Source: Anaerolineaceae bacterium
GTDB lineage: Bacteria > Chloroflexota > Anaerolineae > Anaerolineales > Anaerolineaceae
DNA length: 9,080 bases
Reading direction: 5' to 3'
NCBI GenBank assembly: GCA_011620445.1
Contig: WOZB01000112.1
Coordinates: 1-9,080 of the forward strand
Positions 1-5,656 of this stretch are shown piece by piece. The first letter of the stretch is position 1, and each line of letters begins with the position of its first letter. Below the pieces are notes generated by a model. That model worked only from the letters and a program-made list of their open reading frames with translations, was not told where the DNA came from and made no database searches. A program made the translations under genes and the position numbers.

Positions 1-1
1 C

Positions 2-205
2 TTGGGAACTTATACCGCAGTCGAATGGGTACTGGAAAGATACAAAGAAAAACCCCCAAAAGACCCCACCATCAGGGAAAAGTTCAATACCTATAAATTT
101 GCGGATTATAAAGAGCAAGTCATTGAATTGATTGGCAGGGTTTGCACTGTTAGCATCGAGACAATGAAAATTGTCAAAGAGATGGAACTCACTGGAGAAG
201 CATAA
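2..205 (+). CDS. C-terminal tail of a Type ISP restriction-modification / COG4889-like helicase protein (5' end outside window)
   Basis: Only the last 67 codons are present; the frame is open to the left edge and ends in TAA at 203-205, so the first TTG is an internal codon and not a start. The tail reads as an EWVLERYKEKPPKDP segment, then IREKFNTYKFADYK, and closes with RVCTVSIETMKIVKEM. From memory, this order (a WV-x-x-x-Y block, a YKF/YRF-aDY block and a final VSVETM-x-IV block) is typical of the very C-terminus of single-polypeptide Type ISP restriction enzymes and related COG4889 helicase/methyltransferase proteins, where the end of the chain belongs to the target-recognition part. The nuclease, helicase and methylase motifs would lie upstream, out of view. 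If the family call is right, this is an anti-phage defence gene. Whether it is intact cannot be judged. The gene ends in front of a hairpin and converges on the next gene. Confidence 0.7.
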   Translation: MGTYTAVEWVLERYKEKPPKDPTIREKFNTYKFADYKEQVIELIGRVCTVSIETMKIVKEMELTGEA

Positions 206-282
206 CGTTACGCCAAATTCCTTATGGTTACCCTCCAAACCTCAAATAATTTTGAAATAAGTTGACTTTGCACCTTAAACAG

Positions 283-308
283 CAAACGGCTGCTCGCGCA
301 GCCGTTTG
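283..308. terminator. Perfect 11-bp hairpin between convergent genes, likely bidirectional terminator
   Basis: The arms CAAACGGCTGC (283-293) and GCAGCCGTTTG (298-308) are exactly complementary around a TCGC loop. It sits between the stop of the plus-strand gene (205) and the stop of the minus-strand gene (325-327). The stem is GC-rich in the middle. The T-run after it is weak in both directions (TCTTGAG on plus, CTGTTTAAGG on minus), so termination may be inefficient. The rest of 206-324 is AT-rich with no gene or other site that I can see. Confidence 0.7.
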
Positions 309-324
309 TCTTGAGAGTAATTGA

Positions 325-1338
325 TTATCCGTCGGTTCCTTCAACGGTGGGGGTAGGAGCTAACTGGCAGGTGCCATCGCAAGCGCCATTGCCACCCTGG
401 CCGCCCTGACCGCCCTGACCAAACATACCCTGGCCGCCCTGACCGCCCTGACCAAACATACCCTGACCACCCTGGCCGAACATACCTTGACCATTGAAGT
501 CTTTTTCGTTGAACCGGCCCTGACCGCCCTGACCAAACAAGCGTTCACCCATTTGGCCGAACCAACCTCGGAGCCCCTGGCCAAACATTCTGTGGCCCAT
601 CATGCCGTTGCCGTTCATCATGCCGCCGAACCCACCAAAACCAAGATCCCAGCGGTTCTGATTTTGAATTCGAGCAAGCAGAGCATCAGCCTGAGCCTGG
701 GTGATAGTGCCAGCTTGGACGGCATTGTTGATGGCGGCTTCAAGACCAGCTTTTACTTCAGCCCGGAAGGTTGTGGACTGCTGGAGTGCTTCCTGCGCAG
801 CAATCGCATCAGCTTGTTCCTGGGTTAGCCGGCCAGCAGCTACAAGTGCTGCCAATTGGTCCGTGCGCGCCTTGGCATAAGCCGCATTCAATTCATCCAG
901 GCTAATACCCAATGCTTCAGCAAAGAGGGCTTGCTCATCCAATTTGGCAGCTTCTTCACTGCCGATCAGATTTGAGAGCAGACCCCATCCGTTGCCGCTG
1001 TTGGCTTTGAGTCTGTCGGCCTGAGCCTGGGTGAGCGCGCCATCGGCCAATGCCTGGTCAACCGCTAAGTCAAAAGCGGCCTTACGGGCAGCCTGCAATT
1101 CAGCAGCTGTCTTGCCTAAGGCAGCAGCTAAACCATCATCATCTGAGCCCATCATGTACCCTCTACCTGGCAAAACTTCGTCCTCTGTGGAGGAAGGTGT
1201 GGTAGGGGTTTCAGTGGTGGTCGGTGTTTCAGGAGTGGTCGTCTGGGCAAAGACTGTTTTCAGACCGCTGAAACCAGCAAACAACATGGCCAGGACTAAA
1301 ACGCCTGCAGTCAAAGTTCTAAACAATTTATTTTTCAT
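325..1338 (-). CDS. Secreted protein with repeated LTQxQAD helical modules and a Gly/Met/Gln-rich tail
   Basis: This 337-residue protein has no function that I recognise. Residues 1-31 are a clear Sec signal peptide: MKNK, a hydrophobic core, and a VFA|Q cleavage site. Residues 32-52 are a Thr/Pro linker. Residues 65-225 are Ala-rich and helical, with the motif G-x-L/I-T-Q-x-Q-A-D near residues 100, 169 and 210. The first two copies share a longer unit beginning LG-x-T/S-x-x-ELxAA. From about 229 the chain is Gly/Met/Gln/Phe-rich (GGMMNGNGMMGHRM, then repeats of MFGQGGQGGQG) and ends with a CDGTC pair and a short polar tail. The start is supported by TTGAGGTAACT just before ATG, and a candidate extended -10 lies at 1384-1392. 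It sits downstream of a histidine kinase whose outer domain is also G/M-rich, so it may be an output or ligand-binding partner of that system. Met/His residues could bind metal such as copper, but that is inference. Confidence 0.85.
   Translation of the reverse strand: MKNKLFRTLTAGVLVLAMLFAGFSGLKTVFAQTTTPETPTTTETPTTPSSTEDEVLPGRGYMMGSDDDGLAAALGKTAAELQAARKAAFDLAVDQALADGALTQAQADRLKANSGNGWGLLSNLIGSEEAAKLDEQALFAEALGISLDELNAAYAKARTDQLAALVAAGRLTQEQADAIAAQEALQQSTTFRAEVKAGLEAAINNAVQAGTITQAQADALLARIQNQNRWDLGFGGFGGMMNGNGMMGHRMFGQGLRGWFGQMGERLFGQGGQGRFNEKDFNGQGMFGQGGQGMFGQGGQGGQGMFGQGGQGGQGGNGACDGTCQLAPTPTVEGTDG
394..483. repeat. 33-bp in-frame tandem repeat coding MFGQGGQGGQG
   Basis: Two identical 33-bp copies lie at 394-426 and 427-459, followed by a diverged 24-bp copy at 460-483. 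Each 33-bp unit codes, on the minus strand, for eleven residues (MFGQGGQGGQG); the shorter copy gives an eight-residue version. Related but non-identical Gly-Gln stretches continue to about 545. Perfect identity of neighbouring copies suggests recent slippage or unequal exchange. Because units are multiples of three, copy number can change without breaking the frame. Confidence 0.9.
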
Positions 1339-1383
1339 AGTTACCTCAATTCGTTTTTCATGGCTCCTATTTGGAGTGTTCCT

Positions 1384-1392
1384 AGTATAACA
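1384..1392 (-). promoter_or_regulatory. Candidate extended -10 promoter for the secreted G/M-rich protein
   Basis: On the minus strand this reads TGTTATACT, a TGnTATAAT-type extended -10 with one mismatch. The transcript would start near 1377, giving a leader of about 40 bases with a TTGAGGTAACT ribosome site before the ATG at 1338. No good -35 is present 17 bases upstream (ATTCCT), which fits dependence on the extended element or on an activator. It implies that the secreted protein can be transcribed separately from the kinase gene upstream. Confidence 0.5.
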
Positions 1393-1432
1393 AGGTCTAA
1401 TTCAGAAGGAATGAAATTGCACAGACTTTTTT

Positions 1433-1440
1433 ATTTAGAT
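1433..1440. promoter_or_regulatory. ATTTAGAT motif upstream of the secreted-protein promoter (candidate regulator half-site)
   Basis: The plus-strand octamer ATTTAGAT occurs here, about 55-65 bases upstream of the likely transcript start of the secreted-protein gene. The same octamer occurs at 3725-3732 in front of the response regulator gene, and ATTTAGA also starts the longer site at 1486-1501. It is AT-rich and short, so chance is possible; the position is the main argument. Confidence 0.25.
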
Positions 1441-1485
1441 CAAAAGGCCATAGACTTGCTGTTCTCCTCGTCCAAAAGCTTACTT

Positions 1486-1501
1486 ATTTAGAATTTATTA
1501 A
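1486..1501. promoter_or_regulatory. Candidate OmpR-type operator, 14/16 match to a site upstream of the regulator gene
   Basis: ATTTAGAATTTATTAA here matches ATTTAGATTTCATTAA at 3725-3740 in 14 of 16 positions. Inside each site a TTAGA half and a TTAA(G/C)A half start 10 bases apart (1488 and 1498 here; 3727 and 3737 there), one helical turn, which is the usual geometry for tandem binding by OmpR/PhoB-family regulators. This copy lies in the gap between the kinase stop and the secreted-protein promoter. Apart from these sites and a weak 7-bp inverted repeat (CTTATAC 1507-1513 / GTATAAG 1533-1539), nothing else was seen in 1393-1570. Confidence 0.35.
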
Positions 1502-1570
1502 GAACTCTTATACTTCGAAAGCAGATTCAAATGTATAAGCATTTCTTTGTCCAAATTATTCCTGCCCGCG

Positions 1571-2998
1571 CTAATCGACTGGAAGGAATATCTTGAATTT
1601 CGTGCCTTTGCCCAATTCAGATTCGGCCACCACCTCACCGCCATGCGCCTGAACCAGGGCACGCACGATCGCCAGGCCCAATCCACTCTGATTCACATCC
1701 GTATGGCGCGATTTATCCGCCCGGTGGAAGCGTTCAAAGATCAAGGGCAGTTCATCCTGGGCAATTCCGCTCCCCGTATCCTGCACTTCAATCAGGCATT
1801 TCCGGGAAGTTTTAGTTCTGATAAGGCTGCTCTTCAGGTTCACTTCGCCGCCTTCGGAAGTATAGTGCAGCGCATTCGCAATCAGATTCTCCAGAACTTG
1901 CAGCAGCCGGCCTTCATCCCCCGGGATACTAAGCTCCCCGGGAGTGGCGAGCACACTAAGTTTGATTTTTTTCTGTAAAGCTTCGTTCTCAAAGACCCTC
2001 TCCGCCTGGAGCAAGAGCTCAGCAGGGTCCAGGGATTGCTTATTTAGTTTCAGTTCGCCAGCATCCGATTGTGAGAGCAAGCGTAAATCACCCACCAGCT
2101 GCTCAAGATGGCGGATTTCCTGGTGAATCACATTCAGTCGTTCAGGTGTAATTTCCAGGTCTCCATCGCGCATCGATTCCACGTAGCCGCTCACCACGGT
2201 CAGCGGTGTGCGCAGGTCGTGAGCTATATCCGCGGTCATCTGTTTGCGCAGGTCATTGCTGGTAAGCAATTGTTGGGCCATATTATTGAAGGCCAGGCCA
2301 AGATCACTCACCTCATCTTTTCCCTCAATTTCTACCTGTCGGGAAAGGTCACCCTGTGAAAGCTTGGCAGCCGCCTCGGTGAGGGTGGTAATGCGTTTGG
2401 TAAAACGTGAAGCAAAAAGAAGCCCCAGAAGGCCAGCAGTAATCACTGAACCAAAAAACGCTACAAAGTATGCCCTTTTCGTGCGGTCCAAGAATAACTG
2501 CTCGGCAAGATTGTAAGAAGGTAAACGCTCCACCATCAGCAGAGTGCCAACCTCTTTTCCGTCGACTGTGATAGCCCGTCCATTCTGCAAAACCTTTTCG
2601 CTAAGCTTGAGGCCAAGCAGGGGGCTGTTATCGCGATGGGCAATGATCAAAATGCCGTTTTCATCTGCCAATCCGAATAACTTTCTTTCATCTCCATTAT
2701 TTTGTCTACCATTTCCCATACCAGGAGTGAAGGAATCTGATTGCTGTCCCCTTTGGCCAGACATCATTCCCGGGCCCATACCCTGACCCGCAACAGTAAA
2801 AGCCAGGCCCTGCCAGGTACCATTGGTTTGGTAATAATCGACCAGGCTGGCAACCAGACTGTCCTTCTGTTGGTCCAGCACAAACTGATCAAAACGGTTG
2901 GCATTGTAATTCACGAACACGAAATACAAAACCCCCGCGGTCAAGGTGGCAATGGCGATAAAAATAAGGGCTAATTTTACTTTTAAGGTTAGCCTCAC
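1571..2998 (-). CDS. Membrane sensor histidine kinase (HAMP, HisKA, HATPase_c) with a Gly/Met-rich outer domain
   Basis: At 475 residues this is a normal-length class I kinase of the BaeS/PhoR type. A first membrane segment (about 8-30) and a second (about 176-198) enclose an extracytoplasmic domain of about 145 residues. A HAMP linker follows (200-250). The H-box is ADIAHDLRTPL with His260 as the phosphorylated residue, the N-box is NLIANALHYT (371-380), G1 is DTGSG (407-411), the F-box is FERF (421-424) and G2 is SGLGL (438-442). All catalytic boxes look intact. The outer domain has an unusual stretch at 71-97 with GMGPGMMSGQRG and GMGNGRQ, similar in composition to the secreted protein encoded next. 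The start is GTG at 2998, overlapping the regulator stop as GTGA, a typical translationally coupled pair. The signal is unknown; Met-rich outer loops suggest metal or redox stress, but this is inference. Confidence 0.93.
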   Translation of the reverse strand: MRLTLKVKLALIFIAIATLTAGVLYFVFVNYNANRFDQFVLDQQKDSLVASLVDYYQTNGTWQGLAFTVAGQGMGPGMMSGQRGQQSDSFTPGMGNGRQNNGDERKLFGLADENGILIIAHRDNSPLLGLKLSEKVLQNGRAITVDGKEVGTLLMVERLPSYNLAEQLFLDRTKRAYFVAFFGSVITAGLLGLLFASRFTKRITTLTEAAAKLSQGDLSRQVEIEGKDEVSDLGLAFNNMAQQLLTSNDLRKQMTADIAHDLRTPLTVVSGYVESMRDGDLEITPERLNVIHQEIRHLEQLVGDLRLLSQSDAGELKLNKQSLDPAELLLQAERVFENEALQKKIKLSVLATPGELSIPGDEGRLLQVLENLIANALHYTSEGGEVNLKSSLIRTKTSRKCLIEVQDTGSGIAQDELPLIFERFHRADKSRHTDVNQSGLGLAIVRALVQAHGGEVVAESELGKGTKFKIFLPVD

Positions 2999-3195
2999 AC
3001 CGCCTCCAATTTATTCATCCGATAACCGATGCCAAAAACCGTTTCCAGGTAGAGCGGCTTGGTCGGGTCTTTTTCGATCTTCAGACGCAAGTTGCGGATG
3101 TGCACGTTCAGGGTGCTTTCAAGGCCGGCAAAGCCGCTATCGCTAAGATTGTCCACCAGTTCGGCGCGGGTGAATACCCGCCCAGGGGTTCGCAT
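2995..3195 (-). pseudogene. C-terminal half of the winged-helix DNA-binding domain of the same response regulator (out of frame)
   Basis: This frame codes the missing end of the regulator: RTPGRVFTRAELVD, then LESTLNVHIRNLRLKIEKDP (recognition-helix region) and LETVFGIGYRMN, the classic end of an OmpR/PhoB winged helix. It begins exactly where the receiver-containing frame leaves homology, one base out of register. The ATG at 3195 is simply the Met codon normally found inside this domain. No ribosome site precedes it, so independent translation is unlikely. The TGA at 2995-2997 overlaps the GTG of the kinase. Conservation of this overlap and of the whole winged-helix pattern says the break is recent or is a sequencing error. 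Confidence 0.85.
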
Positions 3196-3686
3196 AGGAC
3201 AGCCAGTAAATCAAACTCCAGCGGAGTTAGTTCTACGTTCTTGTCACCAGCCGTAACCTTGTGGGTTCTACGGTCAAGCACCAAGGCGCCATTTCGCAAA
3301 AATTCAGCGGGTTCAGCGGGTTGTCCCTGTCGGCGCAGGTTTGCTCGAATGCGGGCAACCAGTTCGCGCATACGGAAAGGTTTAACCACAAAGTCGTCGG
3401 CACCAAGTTCAAGCCCCAGCACGGTATCTGTTTCTTCATCCCGGGCTGTCACTACAATCACGGGAATGTCGCTCTCCTTACGGAAAGCATTCAAAAACTG
3501 GAAGCCGTCCATATTCGGCATCATGATATCCAAAAGCACGAGGTCAGGATGTTCGTGCCGGGCAACAAATAACCCTTGCTGCCCATCCTGGGCCTGGACC
3601 ACACGATAACCCTGATTACTTAAATAATCTTTTAGCAGGGTTCGAACGTTGGACTGATCATCGATGACAAGAATGGTATCGGACAT
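3108..3686 (-). CDS. OmpR/PhoB-family response regulator, frameshifted inside the DNA-binding domain
   Basis: Residues 1-115 form an intact receiver domain. It has the acidic pair Asp9/Asp10, the phospho-acceptor Asp53 in LVLLDIMMP, Thr80, and Lys102 in VVKPF. A short linker leads into the winged helix (about 130 onward: NGALVLDRRTHKV, VELTPLEFDLLAVL). Homology stops at Leu164, codon 3197-3195. After that the frame gives an unrelated tail (CEPLGGYS onward) to the stop at 3108, so the 192-residue product would lack the recognition helix. The missing half lies in another frame at 3195-2995. Restoring one base near 3195-3197 would give about 230 residues, the normal family length. AGGAG (3693-3697) precedes the ATG at good spacing. 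As written, the product could still be phosphorylated but should not bind DNA normally. It partners the kinase directly downstream. Confidence 0.88.
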   Translation of the reverse strand: MSDTILVIDDQSNVRTLLKDYLSNQGYRVVQAQDGQQGLFVARHEHPDLVLLDIMMPNMDGFQFLNAFRKESDIPVIVVTARDEETDTVLGLELGADDFVVKPFRMRELVARIRANLRRQGQPAEPAEFLRNGALVLDRRTHKVTAGDKNVELTPLEFDLLAVLCEPLGGYSPAPNWWTILAIAALPALKAP

Positions 3687-3708
3687 GCAAAACTCCTATG
3701 GTCGCCTA

Positions 3709-3737
3709 AGTGTACAAATGAGTCATTTAGATTTCAT
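3709..3737 (-). promoter_or_regulatory. Weak candidate promoter for the regulator-kinase operon
   Basis: On the minus strand, ATGAAA (3732-3737) and TACACT (3709-3714) are separated by 17 bases, each matching the consensus hexamers in four of six positions. The transcript would start close to the ribosome site at 3693-3697. The repeated ATTTAGA-type site overlaps the -35, the position expected for autoregulation by a PhoB/OmpR-like activator. The match is too weak for certainty. Confidence 0.35.
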
Positions 3738-3740
3738 TAA
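3725..3740. promoter_or_regulatory. Candidate OmpR-type operator upstream of the response regulator
   Basis: ATTTAGATTTCATTAA shares 14 of 16 bases with the site at 1486-1501 and includes the octamer found at 1433-1440. TTAGA and TTAAC halves start 10 bases apart. It overlaps the candidate -35 of the regulator gene, suggesting autoregulation of the two-component system together with control of the secreted protein. Confidence 0.35.
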
Positions 3741-3775
3741 CACCGTCCACCGGCATGCCTGGTGCAGGTTCGGTG
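3741..3775. promoter_or_regulatory. GC-rich nested dyad in the divergent intergenic region
   Basis: Inner arms CACC (3748-3751) and GGTG (3761-3764) flank the palindrome GGCATGCC (3752-3759) with a single extra T. Outer arms CACCG (3741-3745) and CGGTG (3771-3775) close the structure. It stands out as a GC-rich island in an otherwise AT-rich 150-base region between divergent genes. It could be a repressor operator for the plus-strand operon, or an RNA hairpin in a longer leader; I do not recognise the site. Confidence 0.4.
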
Positions 3776-3836
3776 TGGGATTTATTTTAAAGTACAATTA
3801 TTTTATCGTTTTCTGAGATTATACTAAGGAGGGCTT

Positions 3837-5654
3837 ATGCCTCTATCAACGATTTTCCTGCTTGCTGTGTCATTCATCCTGGTTGTGATCGCAGTTATCC
3901 TCATAGCCCGCACAGCAATCTTTCCCATCGACACCCAGGAAGTTGAGCCTATCGAACTTCCTCAGATCGACGGAGAGTCGGTTGCCCAGCGTCTAGGCCT
4001 TGCCATTCAACTTAAGACAATTTCAAGTGCCAAACTCGAAGAAATTGATCCAACGCCTTTTCGGGGTCTGCACAACCTGATGCATACGCTTTACCCGATG
4101 ATCGACGAAAAACTGGACAAAGAAATTTTCAACGAGTTTAGCTTGCTTTACACCTGGAAAGGCAGCAATCCAAGCCTGGACCCCGTCTGCTTCATGGCTC
4201 ATCTGGACGTCGTCCCAGCTGACGAGTCAGAAAGTTCTGGCTGGAAATATCCGCCATTCTCAGGAACTGTGGCTGAAGGCTTTGTATGGGGCCGAGGTGC
4301 CATTGATTGCAAAGGCGTACTGATCGGGCAGTTAGAAGCAGTGAACAATCTCTTGCGCGAAGGTTACCAGCCCTTACGAACCGTTTACCTCGCGTTTGGC
4401 TTTGATGAAGAAACTTCAGGCCAGCACGGCGCAGAACCGATGGCCAAGGCTTTGCAGCAAAGAGGCGTTAAGCTTTCATTCCTTCTTGATGAAGGTGGAG
4501 CCATAACGACTGACGAAATCAAGGCAGTGCAGCAGCCTGTCGCTGCGATTGGCGTTTCTGAGAAAGGCTTCCTCACCCTGCGCCTGCATGCCAAGACTGC
4601 TTCCGGGCACGCCGCCATGCCCCCCAAACGCACATCCATCGGCGCGTTAGCCCTGGCTCTGGCTACCTTGGAAGCTAATCCATTCCCTCAAAATCTGGGG
4701 GTGGTCCAGTTTATGCTAAGCCACCTGGGCAAGGCGTTGCCCTTCTTCCAGCGCTTAGCCCTGGCAAACACCTGGCTCTTCGGCGGTTTGGTGCGCAGGC
4801 AGATGGCTTCACAACCGAGGATGAACGCACTCACCCGCACAACGCTTGCCCCGACTGTTATTAATGGCGGGCATACAGCCAATGTGCTGCCGGCTGAAGC
4901 AGAGGCCCTCATAAATTTGCGCATTATGGAGGGTGAAACCCGCGAGGAAGCTTTCCAGCGGGTCAACAATATGGTGGCAGATGACATCATTTCGGTTTTG
5001 CCGTATGACGCGGAGACTCTTCAGGAAAGCCGCAGTTGGAACCCATCCCCAGTTTCCGATGTTGATTCAGCCCAATTTGCCCTTTTGGCAAATTTGATCA
5101 TGGCCGCTTATCCGAGTACCCTGGTAATGCCAATTTTGTTAGCGGGTGGTACGGATGCCCGCTATTTCGTTCCCATTAGCCGCAACTCGTATCGCTTCTC
5201 TCCGTTTGTGCTTTCCGCTGAAGATGCTGCCACTGCTCATGGTATTAACGAGCGCTTGTCTATTGCCAATTGTGCCAAAGCGGTTGGCTTTTACATGGAA
5301 CTGATGCGCCATGTTTCCTCGTTGACTGCGGAGGAAGAAGCCGCCTTCGGGGCTGAAGAAGAGTGGGAAGACGATGAAAAACCAGCTGAGGAACGCAAGT
5401 CAAAAAAACCCAGAGCCTCCAGGGCAATTGAACCGGAAGAGGAGTTAATCGCTGAATTGCGCACCCCTCTGGCGACCAAACCTCTAAAGCAACCCCCGGC
5501 TCAATCGGTTGCCTACCCCAAAGAATTTCCTCAAGGTGAAAACGCAGATAAGAAGGCTCTCTCAGCTTCTGCTGAAAACAGCAGTGAAGATTTGCAGCTG
5601 CTTCCTGACGATGATGAGCCTTTGATTGTCAAGCCCATGAAAAGAGACAGTTAA
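3837..5654 (+). CDS. Membrane-anchored M20 metallohydrolase, PM20D1/CPS1-like, with a charged C-terminal extension
   Basis: This 605-residue protein belongs to the M20 zinc hydrolases that split (or in PM20D1 also form) N-acyl amino acid or peptide bonds. One membrane segment (about 5-24) anchors it. The motifs are in order: AHLDVVP with zinc ligand His122 and Asp124, GRGAIDCKG with bridging Asp157, DEETSG with catalytic Glu191 and ligand Glu192, LLDEGG with Asp218, the lid/dimer-domain His258 (ASGHAAMPP), GGTDARYF (437-444), and ligand His468 in TAHGINE. The block GSNPSLDPVCFMAHLDVVPA (109-128) followed by GW..PPFSG is characteristic of the PM20D1/CPS1 branch. Residues from about 497 to 605 go beyond the catalytic fold: a polar, first acidic then mixed-charge and Pro-rich tail, probably disordered. 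A strong AAGGAGG (3826-3832) supports the start. It is first in an operon with a second membrane-bound peptidase. Its natural substrate is unknown, and which side of the membrane it faces is unclear. Confidence 0.9.
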   Translation: MPLSTIFLLAVSFILVVIAVILIARTAIFPIDTQEVEPIELPQIDGESVAQRLGLAIQLKTISSAKLEEIDPTPFRGLHNLMHTLYPMIDEKLDKEIFNEFSLLYTWKGSNPSLDPVCFMAHLDVVPADESESSGWKYPPFSGTVAEGFVWGRGAIDCKGVLIGQLEAVNNLLREGYQPLRTVYLAFGFDEETSGQHGAEPMAKALQQRGVKLSFLLDEGGAITTDEIKAVQQPVAAIGVSEKGFLTLRLHAKTASGHAAMPPKRTSIGALALALATLEANPFPQNLGVVQFMLSHLGKALPFFQRLALANTWLFGGLVRRQMASQPRMNALTRTTLAPTVINGGHTANVLPAEAEALINLRIMEGETREEAFQRVNNMVADDIISVLPYDAETLQESRSWNPSPVSDVDSAQFALLANLIMAAYPSTLVMPILLAGGTDARYFVPISRNSYRFSPFVLSAEDAATAHGINERLSIANCAKAVGFYMELMRHVSSLTAEEEAAFGAEEEWEDDEKPAEERKSKKPRASRAIEPEEELIAELRTPLATKPLKQPPAQSVAYPKEFPQGENADKKALSASAENSSEDLQLLPDDDEPLIVKPMKRDS

Positions 5655-5656
5655 TC

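Noticed and set aside
394..483. CRISPR-like array
   Set aside because: The repeats are directly adjacent with no spacers and encode an in-frame protein repeat.
1507..1539. Terminator between the kinase and the secreted-protein gene
   Set aside because: The CTTATAC/GTATAAG inverted repeat is only 7 bp, AT-rich and has a 19-base loop; too weak to call.
3190..3200. Programmed -1 ribosomal frameshifting as the explanation of the split regulator
   Set aside because: The sequence around the shift (GTCCTATGCG on the minus strand) has no slippery heptamer, and regulators of this family are not known to use it; mutation or sequence error is simpler.
3100..3609. A 169-residue plus-strand reading frame opposite the response regulator
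   Set aside because: It lies wholly over a well-conserved regulator on the other strand, has low-complexity Ser/Arg composition and no recognisable domain; it is an antisense shadow.
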